The translations under genes were made by a program, and so were the position numbers. Below the pieces are notes generated by a model. It was not told where the DNA came from. It was given only the letters and a program-made list of their open reading frames with translations, and searched no databases. From Siphonodentalium dalli (lineage: Eukaryota; Mollusca; Scaphopoda; Gadilida; Siphonodentaliidae): a stretch of DNA of 64,000 nt. The stretch is taken from the NCBI GenBank assembly GCA_032622095.1, contig CP136069.1, positions 157,097,043 through 157,161,042 on the forward strand, given 5' to 3'. Shown here one piece after another: positions 1 through 12,200 of this stretch (positions are counted from its first letter, which is position 1; each line of letters begins with the position of its first letter).

Positions 1-178
1 CGCATATATAAGAGAATGCATTGGTCTAACAATTTTTTTACAATTTTTTACAATTTTAATAATTTATTCTTATATTCTTTAACAGACTTATTTTGTAGGT
101 TTAGGGCCGATGAGATCGGCCCCTGGCACTCAAAGGGTTAATACCGCATAAGCACAACTCCCGTCATGAAAGGGTTAA
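1..178. mobile_element. Family A TTAA element (cut by window edge) next to a family-B end
   Basis: Positions 1-141 are the right part of a family-A fold-back element, ending GGCACTCAAAGGGTTAA. It begins inside the common hairpin (right arm ATATATAAGAGAATGCATTGG). Directly after it, 142-178 is the right end of a family-B element (CCCGTCATGAAAGGGTTAA). The arrangement suggests family A inserted into an older B copy. Confidence 0.7.
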
Positions 179-640
179 ATATGGAACAGTAATAACACTG
201 AAAATTGCAGTTACATTGATCGTACCATTTCAGGAACACTATTTACTCACAAAGGAAAATATTTATTCCTCAATTCAGGATGCTCACCCAAGTGAAGTGT
301 TGCCCATAGTCCAAATACTGCCACTCAGATAGTGGCTCATGAAAATAATACCCTGCATCTCACGGCTCATATGCTACTTGAGAAGAATGGTTAACTGTTG
401 TCTAGACTATATTATCACTACAGTGAAGTGATATGAGATGCTCTGAAGTGTGAAATTCACATTCTTCAATCTGAGGCTTGTGATTATCACTATAAACACT
501 ACGGTGAAGTGATATGAATCTCAAATTTGAGTCAAGATGAGGTGAGCTGTAAAAACAGACAAGCCACTGCAGGCAGGTCAAATGAGAGAAACATCAACCA
601 AAATACTAGTTCATGTTTCCTGCGACTTAAACCAGATTGT
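142..640. other. Gene-free stretch with a short direct repeat
   Basis: A segment reading TTATCACTA...CTAC(A/G)GTGAAGTGATATGA occurs at about 412-436 and again at 486-516. It is otherwise unrecognised. The first 37 bases are the remaining right end of a family-B element (TCATGAAAGGGTTAA ending at 178). Confidence 0.5.
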
Positions 641-775
641 GATATGCCAGAAGATGAGGTCTACGCAGAACGATGTCCCCAGAGGATAAATTTGGTAATG
701 CTAGCCTGGCACATCACTAAATCCACAATCTGGGGACATCATTCTGCAAATGACAGACACTCTATTCCAAGGCTA
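641..775. mobile_element. Degenerate family-F hairpin
   Basis: Inverted arms read GATGAGGTCTACGCAGAACG and GTCCCCAGAGGATAAATTTG on the left; on the right are CTGGGGACATCATTCTGCAA and ATGACAGACAC. It is an old copy of the family-F fold-back described at 2576-3000. Confidence 0.6.
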
Positions 776-811
776 GCATCTAAAAAGCAGAAATATCATA
801 AGCTGGTTTAT

Positions 812-1045
812 TTAACCCTTTGAGTGCCAGGTCCATTTTTGTATCAACCCATATACCCTGTGCCAATGCATTCTCTTATATATGAGAGTCGACCATAGGT
901 CGCCTCGCATATATAAGAGAATTCATTGGCTTAACAATTTTTTTTTTTTTTTTTTACAATTTTAATAATTTATTCTTATATTCTTTAAGACTTATTTTGT
1001 AGGTTTAGGGCCGATGAGATCAGCCCCTGGCACTCAAAGGGTTAA
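812..1045. mobile_element. Family A piggyBac-like miniature element
   Basis: TTAA target sites flank both ends, with inverted ends CCCTTTGAGTGCCAG / CTGGCACTCAAAGGG. A single shared hairpin (863-929) is followed by a poly-T stretch and the conserved GGGCCGATGAGATC subterminal segment. No coding capacity. Confidence 0.85.
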
Positions 1046-1569
1046 AAGAAAACTTGGACTACGAGAACACTGGCATTGTTATATTACATTCATTGTTAGG
1101 CCATGCATCAATCACAGCGCAATCCATCAAATGATCTCAACCCACCGTAGTTATCCTCATGCAAATACAGAGGCTCAATCGGTCATGTTACCATGGTTAT
1201 TATAGAGCCCAGGATCTCGAACGCTGATTTGGATACTCAAGATCTCCAATGCTCATCAGAATACTCTCAAATAAACGAGCATGCATATTTATTTATTAAC
1301 GAGCATGTAATTTATTAATTTTGTAAACAATTCTCAACTTTTACGATGCTTAGTTAGGTGTGCATGTTTATTTTATTTTCCCGGCTAACTCTATTATAGA
1401 ACAGTTAATTTGAATGGGAATAACTATGAAATATGAAATTTCAGGGTATTCATGTACCATTACTCCACTCACTAAATATATAATTTATTAAAAAGAAAAC
1501 ATATTTATCTTTTGAAATCTCCCCGGTAGGATATTGCACCAAACTTCCTGGCATGTTTATTCGAGTCTA

Positions 1570-1935
1570 CACTTTTATCTGAACATTTCAAACCAATGAA
1601 TAGAAACCTGTCCACGCTTGTATTATATCTTTGTCTGCTTACATTTCTTGAACAGCCCTCCAGAGGAATCATATACCATTTCAATGTATACTTTTATAAC
1701 TGAGTAACTGAATTGGAGAATCTTTTAGTAAAGAAAGGGTGACCCTTTGTTAAGGGTGACCCTTTGTTGAACATATTACCTGAGCATTTCCCTCGAATGA
1801 ATAGGAATCATTCTGCACTTCTATTATCTAATTGTCTACTTATTTTTCCCGGAAAAACTCCAGATGATAATAGACCATTCCAATTTATATTATTATAACT
1901 GAATGGGAGAATCCATTGAATAAAGAAAGGGTTAA
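1570..1935. mobile_element. Two truncated family-E copies in tandem
   Basis: Family-E sequence (CATTTC..CCAATGAATAG; CCATTCCAATGTATA; TTATAACTGA) occurs twice, the second copy ending AAAGAAAGGGTTAA at 1935. Between them GGGTGACCCTTTGTT is duplicated (about 1737-1767). Confidence 0.65.
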
Positions 1936-1968
1936 AAACTTTCAGGACGGAATAAGAATTTTACAAAA

Positions 1969-2130
1969 CCAAGCCTTGAAATAGCGTGTCTGTCATTTGC
2001 AGAATGAGGTCCCCAGAGGGTGAATTTAGTGATGCTACCCCGCACAGCGGGCTAGCATCACCAAATTCACCCTCTGGGAACCTCATTCTGCTGAGGTGTA
2101 AGCATGACAGACACACTATTTCAAGGCATG
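1969..2130. mobile_element. Family-F single fold-back hairpin
   Basis: This is a near-perfect palindrome: AGCCTTGAAATAGCGTGTCT and GTCATTTGCAGAATGAGGTC on the left match GACAGACACACTATTTCAAG on the right. Loop-proximal sequence is GCTACCCCGC / GCGGGCTAGC. About 160 bp, no ORF. Confidence 0.8.
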
Positions 2131-2575
2131 TATTCGGGTGCTTAAAAGTTTTAAGAGATCCTGGTTTACTTAATCAACGAAGCGTACTAAACATGACCGA
2201 TTAAGCAATACTGGGAATGAATACCTATGCCAAAAAAAACTAAGCCCTCATATTCAAATAAGAGTTAAGTAATATTTGGAGCAATAGTTGACAGGGTATA
2301 CCTTTCTAAATAAAAAAAATAATCTAACCCAATAATGCCATATCAATGACTGCGTAAAACAATATATATAAATATGAGCCAAGAAGTCATTTGAAGCTAT
2401 TATTTTATCAATTTATTTTTACCCACTTTCAAAAGACTTAAATATAGCTCAATTTATTTTATAATTAATTCATTTGTGAACATTCCAAGCCCTGAAACTG
2501 CAAGCCGTTGTAATTTATGCCTTGGTTTTATATTATGGCTTGGTAAAGCACAGAAATATGATTTCTTAGTTCATT

Positions 2576-3000
2576 CCAAGCCTGAATTTAGTGTGGCTGT
2601 CATTTGCAGAATGAGGTCCCCAGAGGGTGAATTTAGTGACGCTATCTTGCATAGTGGGCTAGCATAACTAAATTCACCCTCTGGGGACCTCATTCTGCTT
2701 AAGGCTCATATTCTCTGGAAAGTTTCTTTATTATCAAATTTCTATAAAAACTTTTTTTTTAAAGTTATGTTTCTCTATATCCCCATATTGGCAGACAACA
2801 CATTGCATAATCGAGGTTCCCAATGGTTTGGGAACTTCAATCTGAGTATATGTCTCCCATAGGAGATGAGACCTAAGCAGCATGAGGTCTCCAGAGGGCA
2901 AATTTAGTGATGCTAGTCCACTAAGCGGGATAGCGTCACTAAATTCACCCTCGGGGGACCTCATCATGCAAATGACAAGCACACTAAACTCAGGCTTGGT
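2576..3000. mobile_element. Family-F two-hairpin element
   Basis: Outer ends CCAAGCCTGAATTTAGTGTG and CACACTAAACTCAGGCTTGG are inverted repeats. Inside, one complete fold-back (2595-2698) and a second in reverse order (2880-2970) are separated by an AT-rich spacer. The layout (outer repeats plus one hairpin near each end) equals that at 7561-8010. Confidence 0.8.
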
Positions 3001-3148
3001 TCATTCTAATAAAAACCTGACATCCATTAAAATATGAGGCCATGGTTTATTGAGCTGAACAGATGCTACAAACACAATCACCCATTCCAAATAAAAATAT
3101 AAATTGTAGCAGAGCAAAATAACCAAAAGGAATAAAGGTTATATTTAC

Positions 3149-3249
3149 ATCAGCTGTTGAAGCTTCCGGCAGAGGGAGTGTTGACATCGCTGATGGCTGC
3201 TGCAGCTGATTACCTTCTGTGTTCTGCGTTTCTGCAACTGGGGCAGAAC
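3149..3249 (-). CDS. SEC16A: Sec16 exon 28 (last exon seen; boundaries uncertain)
   Basis: The frame (phase 1 in) encodes [20 protein letters not shown] then [14 protein letters not shown], and the donor GCTGAT|GTAAAT leaves phase 0. Three acceptors keep the frame: AAAG ending at 3250, CCCCAG ending at 3238 and TTGCAG ending at 3232. The first is given because the same AAG|G edge recurs in repeated copies further upstream in the intron. If the donor is not used, the frame runs on to a TAA at 3047 that overlaps an AATAAA, so this could also be a terminal exon. There is no clear homology to vertebrate SEC16A here. Confidence 0.6.
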
Positions 3250-6200
3250 CTTTAATACAATGGAGAATAAAATTTACCATTGCTTACAGTATTATTTGTT
3301 TCCATTACCGGGGCGGAGCCTTCAAAAATATAGAAAATCAAAATGAACATTTCTTGTGGTGTTGTGTTTCCGCTATTTGGACGGAGCCTTTGCCATGTAT
3401 CGTTTTCACTACTGGCAGAGCCTTTGAAACCATAGTGAACAAGAACACCACTGAGCCATGGTTATTAGTTTGCATGTAAGAATGTTATCAAGTCAGGGAA
3501 ATTCGAAAGTGGAAACAGGGATATAACTCATACAACAATCGTTTGAACGAACCCTTATTCAAACTTTACTTGGAATTTTGGAAAAACTCAAATAGTGTAA
3601 TTTTACCAAAATTTTCTTTACTTTGTTGTAAATACTTTCGCCATTCGTATAAATTGAATGCCACTGGTGGCCCTTGGGATTCTACCAACATTATCCACAT
3701 GATAATCTGGTTGACCAAACAATATAAGAACAAAAAGTTGCACCTCAGGTGCTGGCATACCCCCCCAGTGCCAAACTGAAACATTTAATTCAGATCTGAT
3801 ATCTGACGGGCAAAAAGTAAAGATTTCCAGGCTGCTCTGCTCGTTCTATTCTTCCGCGCTAGCACTCTCGACATATCAACATACCCATTAACCCGTTGAG
3901 TGCCAGGTCCGATTTTTGTATCGACCCATATACCCTGTGCCAATGCATTCTCTTATAGGTCGCCTCGCATATATAAGAGAATGCATTGGCCTAACACAAA
4001 AAAAAAAATTCATTTTTTTATTTTTTTTAGGGCACTCTACAGACCATAAATTAGGGCCAATGAGATCGGCCCCTGGCACTAAAAGGGTTAACACAAATGT
4101 GTTGTTCTGTGTATATATGCCAGGACAGATGGACAAAGTCAATCCAGTAAGCCCCCCATTTTTCTTCAAAAAGTGGCGGTATAATTAACCCTTTGAGTGC
4201 CAGGGGCCGATCTCATCGGCCCTAAACCTACAAAATAAATCTGTTAAAGAATATAAGAATAAATTATTAAAATTGTAAAAAAATAAAAACAAAATAAAAA
4301 AATTGTTAGGCCAATGCATTCTCTTATATATGCAAGGCGACCTATGATCGACTCGCATATATAAGAGAATGCATTGGCACAGGGTACATGGGTTGATACA
4401 AAAATCGACCTGGCACTCAAAGGGTTAAAGGTAAACTAAACCCATTTACACATAGAGTGCCTTCTACTATGTTCAGCAGAAATTAAAGACATATTATGGA
4501 CTTGTTCAGGTGCGTGAAATGAATAAGTTAGTACTCAGGCGCTATGCCAACCTGGGGAATGTAGCATTCTCCTAACATCGCCAAAAATTTCAACGAAATT
4601 GGTCATACCACTCCATAGAATACATCGTCTGAACTATGGTCAATTGTAACTATTTACATCTCAATATGGGACGCAACTATAGGCAATAAACTAACACAAA
4701 TGATTTCGCCATCGAGAGTCTTGCATTTAATTAATATGTAAGAACGATGGTGTGTGCTGTCAAATTTGATTAATAATTGTAAAAAATAACTACATTGAGC
4801 AAGATCATTCTCACTTTCTATTTGATCACCCTACCGGGGTGTTTCACATCACTTTAAGGAATATATTTAAATGAATGTATTTCAGTTGAAATCTTGCTCA
4901 ATAAGAAATGGTACACAAAGAGTTGTATTTTACAATATATAAATCATTATCAAATTTTTTATAATGTTTAACATACACCTTGTAAAAGGCAATGACGATA
5001 AATAAAAATTTGTAACAAATCTGGACATACTGCAATAAACATTTTATACATACCTGGTAGAAATATCTTCTTAGGACTTGTATTGCTTTCTGGTAGTACA
5101 TTGAATAGATTAGGAGGCACATTCGAAGCTGTGTCCGACTTAGATGATGGGTTTAGCACATCAACGTACTGACCACGGGCCCCTGTGTGAAAAGAGTAGA
5201 ACTGACTATTTATCTAGTTACAATATATAATGTATGATGCTTTCTTGACCATTAAAAGTTATTGTTTATTTAAATATGTTCTATATACTGCTGTAAAAGG
5301 AACTCAATCCAATCAGAAGGCCCCCATATCATCAAGGTACAACAACAACATTTCTTCAAAATACGCTTTAGTTATCAGAATCGATTAATTGCAACAAAAT
5401 AATGCCAACCACTGTCGACTATGGTAAAAATTTCCCAAAACGTGTTATTTATCAACATTTTGTTCAGTGCAATATGGCCATATTATCACTTGAATATCAC
5501 AAAGTTTGGCCGTATTACCACTTGATTTTAGAGTTATCCATCTCCAATTTTGTCCGAGACCGTTGTTTTACGATGTTTTTCTGGGCCACAAATAAATTGC
5601 ACATCTCGAGAAATAACTTCAAAAATCAATATCTGATCACTTAACTTGAAACAAATATTGTTTACCCCCGAAGCCAAAGAAATAGTAATTTAGGAGCGTT
5701 AAATCGGATAATTCATCTTTAAGCTCTTTTGAGGGAAACATTCTTAAATTCAAGCACCTTTTAACCCTTTCGATACTGAATGATTTTTCCTATAAAAGTA
5801 TACATCAGATAGGTCATTATAGGAAATTATACATTTTGAGGGATGGTCAGGTAATTAGAGCAGATGACAAACATACGAAAAAAGATGATGCAAGTGCAGA
5901 AGGATTCATATTCTTTTGTGGGATATGTTCAGGTAATAAGTTCAACAAACCACATGTCATTTGTTGAACTTATTATCTGAACATTTCCTAAGGTAACTAC
6001 TTGTCAATGGGTATTTAGTATAGAAAGGGTCAAGGAATTAAGTTATGTCAAGTTCTATTCGATACAAATGTCAAATTAAAAAAGACTCTTCAAATCTGTA
6101 AGAACTCCTAAGATATTAAGTCATATTATTATGTCATTTAGACTGTAAAACTTCAAACTTGGGTCGCTAAGAGCTACCGACTGTCAGCTGATTCATGTAA

Positions 6201-9200
6201 TCACATGACATTCCTGTTGTGTCAAAACTATTTTAGATCATTCATAGTTCGTAACAAGTGCAATAACCCTATTAATGCATTTAGTCATACACATCAAAAC
6301 TTAATATGATAAATTTACATGTATAACTATAAGGTTAATAACATAATATTTTGTCCTCTTAAAACAAGCTCCTACAGTTCAACTCATGTCATGATGCGAA
6401 TTATGTGAACCTTGATAGACACGAAATAAATGCAGACAGCCATTGAAGCCAAGAGGATAACTACATGATTATTATTGATTTTTTTTTTGGGTTGAAATTT
6501 TTTTTGGGTATGCTTAAGCATGCTATAGCGACTTTAAAAACAAACTGGATAAAACCTTAGGGGCATGTTATAACTCAAAACTATCACCAAGTATTCATAG
6601 TAATAAGTTTGATGCCCATGAAAACGTAAAGATTCCCTGGCACTAAACCTACAAAATAAGTCTGTTAAAGAATATGGGAAAAAATTATTAAAAGTAAAAA
6701 ATTGTAAAAAATAATAACAAATGATGAAAAATTGATAGGCCAATGCATTCTCTTATATATGCGAGGCGACCTATGGTCGACTCGCATATATAAGAGAATG
6801 CATTGGCACAGGGTATATGGGTTGATACAAAAATCGGACCTGGCAAGAAAAAATATACACTTCTATTCGAAACTTGACATTTCACCATCTAAACCCCCCC
6901 CCTCCCCCAACACATTTTCTAATCAAGGTTCATACACATTTTTCAAAGAGAAATTCCAGTACTTTTCCAGGACTAACAGATGAAATTTCCAGTACAAATT
7001 AAAACACAATCACTAAAATTTTAATAGTCATAACTTTTTTATAATTACATGTTACTCACGATACAAACAAGTATATAGTCAATCAGGTTTAACAGGAATG
7101 ATGAACTTACCCTTTTGATGACTGGAGCGTCCTCAATTTATAGGAAAACCATGTGCCAGTGCATTCTCTTATATATGCGAGTCGACCATAGGTCGCCTTG
7201 CATATATAAGAGAATGCATTGGCCTAAAAATATTTACCTTGATCTTCTAAGCCAGTGCATTCTCATATATATGCGAGGCGACATATGGTCGACTCGCATA
7301 TATAAGATAATGCACTGGCACAGGGTGTGTAATGCTGTGCCAGCACAGCTTCCGTCATGAAAGGGTTATGCAGCAATTTCCAGATTATATCAAAATCAAA
7401 CTGGATGCTTAACAAAACATATGTAGCTTGAAAATATCATGGAAAACAATTGTTATTTACAATTAGACCACCAGGTTTTTACAATTAGACCACCGGGTTT
7501 TTACAATTAGACCACCGGGTTTTTATCATTTTACTTTGGCAGCATGTTTTTCAGTAATACACAAGCCTGAGTTTAGTGTGCCTGTCATTTGCAGAATGAG
7601 TTCCCCAGAAGGCAAATTTAGTGATACTATCCCGCATAGCGGGCTAGCATCACTAAATTCCTCCTCATTCTGCTTAGGCTTCATCTTCTCTCGAAAGTTT
7701 CTTTATTAACAAATTTCTATAGAAACCTCTTAACATGGATTACATTTCGTTTTTAGTTTAGTTTCTCTATATCCCCAAATTAGCAGTTAACACATTGCAT
7801 AATCAAGGTTCCCAATGGGTGTACATCACAATATTCATCATTTGGGAACTTCACTGAGTCTATGTCTCCCATAGCAGATGAGGCCATGCAGAATGATGTT
7901 CCTAGAGGGTGAATTTAGTGATGCTAGCCCGCTATGAGGGATAGCATCACTAAGTTCACCCTCTGGGGACCTCATTCTGCAAATAACAGGCCCACTAAAA
8001 TCAGGCTTGGTAATACAGTATTCCAGTATTCTCCAGTATCATTGAAACATGTCAATTTTTTTCGGAAGTTTCCAGAATCTGGAATTTCTAATGTACATTT
8101 TCTGGTATGTACAAACCATGACTAATTTAAGTGGCTTACCCCGGGTTTTAAGTCGTGAGAATTTGCCAGCAGCTGGCGGCGGAGATGATGGTGAAGTCAC
8201 TGGACTTGTCGCAGCTTCACCTATATTGGCGTTTGGCACTTGAGGACTGGCTGTGAATAAAATTGGACATTGAAATTAAATATTGTGTTCACAGGCAATT
8301 GTGAAAGATGGTAGTAATATTTCATATTTTGAAAATAACTACTAATGTCAGCACATATTTCCAACATCTAATTAATGATAATAAAAGGTCGCTCGACCCG
8401 AGTGTCCCCTAACACAGTGGCTTCATTTGGAGCAGGGGCTTTGTAGAAATATATTTTACAAAAAAAAATATTTGTGCATTGTCTCATAAATTAGCTGCAT
8501 ACAAATAACCTAATCTGGAAAAACTAAGTCGAAATATAACCTAAAATTGGAACAAAATCGACAAAATTGTAAGTTGAAAAAAGATGCGTCCCAGGATGTA
8601 CGATTCTATGTCGAAAAATGGCAATAATTGCAAGTGCACAGGTTCCCATGACGGTTGACAACTGTGCCAAGTTAAAAAAAAATTAACTGGAAAATGACGG
8701 AATAGAGGCTCGGACAAAAGATGCGCCCCAGGATGTATGATTCTAAGTGGAAAAATGGCAATAACACCACCAAAATGAGTCCAACGAAACTCAAAATTGC
8801 ATGCGCGAAGGTTCCCATGCTGTTTGATATATGTGCAAAGTTTAAAAAAAATTTACTGCAAAATGACAGAATACAGGCTCAGACAATGTTCCAGATGGAC
8901 AGAGGAAGAGACGCACACACACACATACGGATGAGGGTCAGTACTATAGTCCCCCGATGGAAAGTTCGTGATTGTGAGTAGTTTCAGATTTATTTTGGCT
9001 GGTAAGCTGAAAATGAACTTTAAATTTTGGTGTCAAATCGGACAGGGCATCTTTAAAAAAAAAAAAAAAACAGCATGTCTATTCTATGCCTACATTTTTT
9101 GCACAAATTTTTTAATCTGTCCCACAGTGTCTGGTTTCTAGTCAATCTGCATAGCTTCACGAAATTTAGATTTATATGAGAACACTCAACTAAAAGTACA

Positions 9201-12200
9201 TCAATTATTTCAACACAGTATGATCACACAACATACCACTCAGTTCAAAGTCCTTTGGAGGGGGAGGAGCATCTACGACATCTTCATCTCCGTCTTTATT
9301 AACCCATCGCTTCTTAACAGGATCCCAAACAATCTACAATTAAGAATGAAAACGTTGACCCACCGCTTCTTAACAGGATCCCAAACAATTTACAATTAAG
9401 AATGAAAACATGCAAAGTGGATGTAAAATCAAAATTAACAGTGCAATTAGGCTTCTTACAATATGCAAATCAGTTACCATTACCTTTTGCAGTGCTTTGC
9501 GAAGAAAGTTATTTAAGAAATGACTGGCAGATCCATTGGGGTCATCAGGTTATGACTGGCAGAGTAATTAAACAAAGTGTGTGAATCATAGGCTCCTCCT
9601 GATGACTTACTGGCATACCAAATTTCATTCAGATCCAATAAGCAATCACTGAGATATATCAGCGTGGTCGGACAGAAAACCATCGTTTCCAAATAAATGT
9701 TGAGAGATAATTCCAGGGAGCCTTGCAGAACAGACAGATGTACATACGTTATCCAGTTTATCCCTCAATCTTCGATAAACTTACTGTAGGTTATTTTCAC
9801 TATTTTGATGCCATCAAAATTAGCAGCAGACAATGTCATTCTTTTATATAAATATATGTCATAACTCTTGTTGACAGAACATTTGTTAATTAGTGATTAA
9901 TCTGGGACGAACAAAGGACTATATTCTTTTATTTAAATATATGTCATAACTCTTGTTGACAGAACATTTGTTTATTAGTGATTAATCTGGGACGAACAAA
10001 GGACTAAATATTCACATGTTTGCGAAGTTCAGAGGTCATGTTTTTGTAAATTATATAACCAATATTGAACTTAATGAACTAATAATTGAATGTTGCATTA
10101 TTCAAATGGAGTTAGTGGTCGAATGGTACAATGTATCAGTTAAATTAGTGAAAATAAAATGTCCTTAACCCTTCCATGACTGGGGCTTCCTCAAATTTGG
10201 GGAAAACCCTGTGACAATGCATTCTCATATAAATGCCCACAGGGAGCTTCACGAATATAAGAGAATACATTGGCCTAGTAATATTTACCTCAACCTTGTA
10301 AGTCAGTGAATTCTCTTATATATGTGAGGCTCCCTATGGGAGACTCGCATATATAAGAGAATGCACCGGCATGGGATCTTTAATGCTGCACACAGCTCCC
10401 GTCATGAAAGGGTTCACTGTCATCATTCCTTCCATTATTCATGAATTTTCCAACTGGTATAAATTGAATGTTGCCTTGCAGTATATTTATCCACTAATTA
10501 AATTATGGAATTACAATTATCATTTGGGATGTCAAATCAAAGAGCATAGCGTTAAATGGCTTTAAGTTCAAACAGAAGATAAATTAAATCTAGTATCTCA
10601 TCAAACATTCAAACTATTGGGAAATTCTAATAATTATCAAGAACGAACCCTTCTATCCATGGATAAAATACTTACTGTTTTTTCCTTGTCATCAGGTAAT
10701 ATCATCTCATTTTCTCTTTTCCGAGAAAACTTATCAAAGATACCACCAAACCAGCCTTTATTGTCTGCATGTCCTTTATTCTTTAGGGGCTAGATAACAA
10801 AAGAAAGCAAAACATCTGATGTTCAGATACTACAACCAGATGATAAAACAGAGAAACACTCAAAGGATTAATATGTAGTGATATTTAATTAACCCTTTAC
10901 CCAACAGAAGGGCCCTGTGCCAATGCATTCTCTTATATATGCGAGTCGACCATAGGTCGCCTCGCATATATAAGAGAATGCATTGGCTTAACACATTAAA
11001 AATTATAAATTGTTAAAGAATTTAAGAAAAAATGGTAAAAAGTGTTAAAAAAAGATTTTTTTTAGGCCAATGCATTATCTTATATATGCGAGGCGACGTA
11101 TGGTCGACTCGCATATATAAGAGAATGCATTGGCACAGGGCATAACTGTAACTATCACAATGTGGTCAAGGAGCCGGTTCCAATGATATCCATATGTGTA
11201 TGGTTCTATTGAGACAGACCCAAGATATTTTAGGCTGTTGAAGCTTTATCTGGCCGGTTTTGGCCGGTTTGTTGGGTAAAGGGTTAATGTAATATATTAC
11301 TATTGTTGTACTTATCAAATTGATCACTCATGAAAGAAATACTGTTTAAACTAACCATTATAAGTACAAAATGGATTCCCTTATTAAGTTCAATAAGTTT
11401 ACATATTTAACTAATAAGTTCAACAGACCACCCACCCTTCACTGTTAGCGAAAGATTAACCCTTTCTACACTAAATACTCAATGAAGAATAGTTATACCT
11501 TACTAACCTTACTAAATATTCAAATAATAAGTTCAATTAACGACAATAGGTTGAACTTATTATCTGAACATTTCCCACCAATTAATAGGAATCCTTCTGC
11601 ATTTTCTATTATCTGCATTCATATCCTGAAGATCCCAACAGATGAATAATAGACCATTCCAATGTATACATTTATAACTGATGGGAGAATCCATTCAGGA
11701 TAGAATAGTAAGTGATGGAATTGAAGACTTACAGATTTTTTCTGATCCTTAGATAAGTGCTGTCCATGTGCTCTAACGACGCTCCCTGTACTCGTCTCAG
11801 ACATTGTCCGTTTCCGCAACACTTGTGATCCACTAGAGTTAAATCTTGTTCTTGGTACAATTTTCTGCAAAAAAAAAGAAACATTGACAATTAACCATTT
11901 CTATACTATATACTCATTGACAAGTAGTTATCCCATAGGAAATGCTCAAATAATTAGTTCAACAAACAAACATAGGTCATTTGTTGAACTTATTATCTGA
12001 ACATTTCCCTACAATAAATAGGTCGCCTTTTGTTATCTGTTGTCCACTTATTTTTCCTGAAAACCCCTCCCAATGAATAATAGACCATTCCAAAGTACAC
12101 TTTTATAACTGAAAGGGAAAATACATAGTATAAAAGGGTGAATCCTTTCCAACATAGTGTTGTATGACTCACATAGTGGGTGTAAAAAGGGGGATGCCCG

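Noticed and set aside
863-929. Hairpin as a tRNA or known structural RNA gene
   Set aside because: It has no cloverleaf, box or conserved RNA motif. It lies within transposons in both orientations.
1-3148. Last Sec16 exon(s), searched for an FYNP-type tail or stop in phase
   Set aside because: No exon with a plausible acceptor and coding sequence was found; the region is filled with transposons.
7250-7320. CRISPR-like reading of repeated palindromes
   Set aside because: No regular spacing or spacers, eukaryotic introns; the repeats are parts of transposons.
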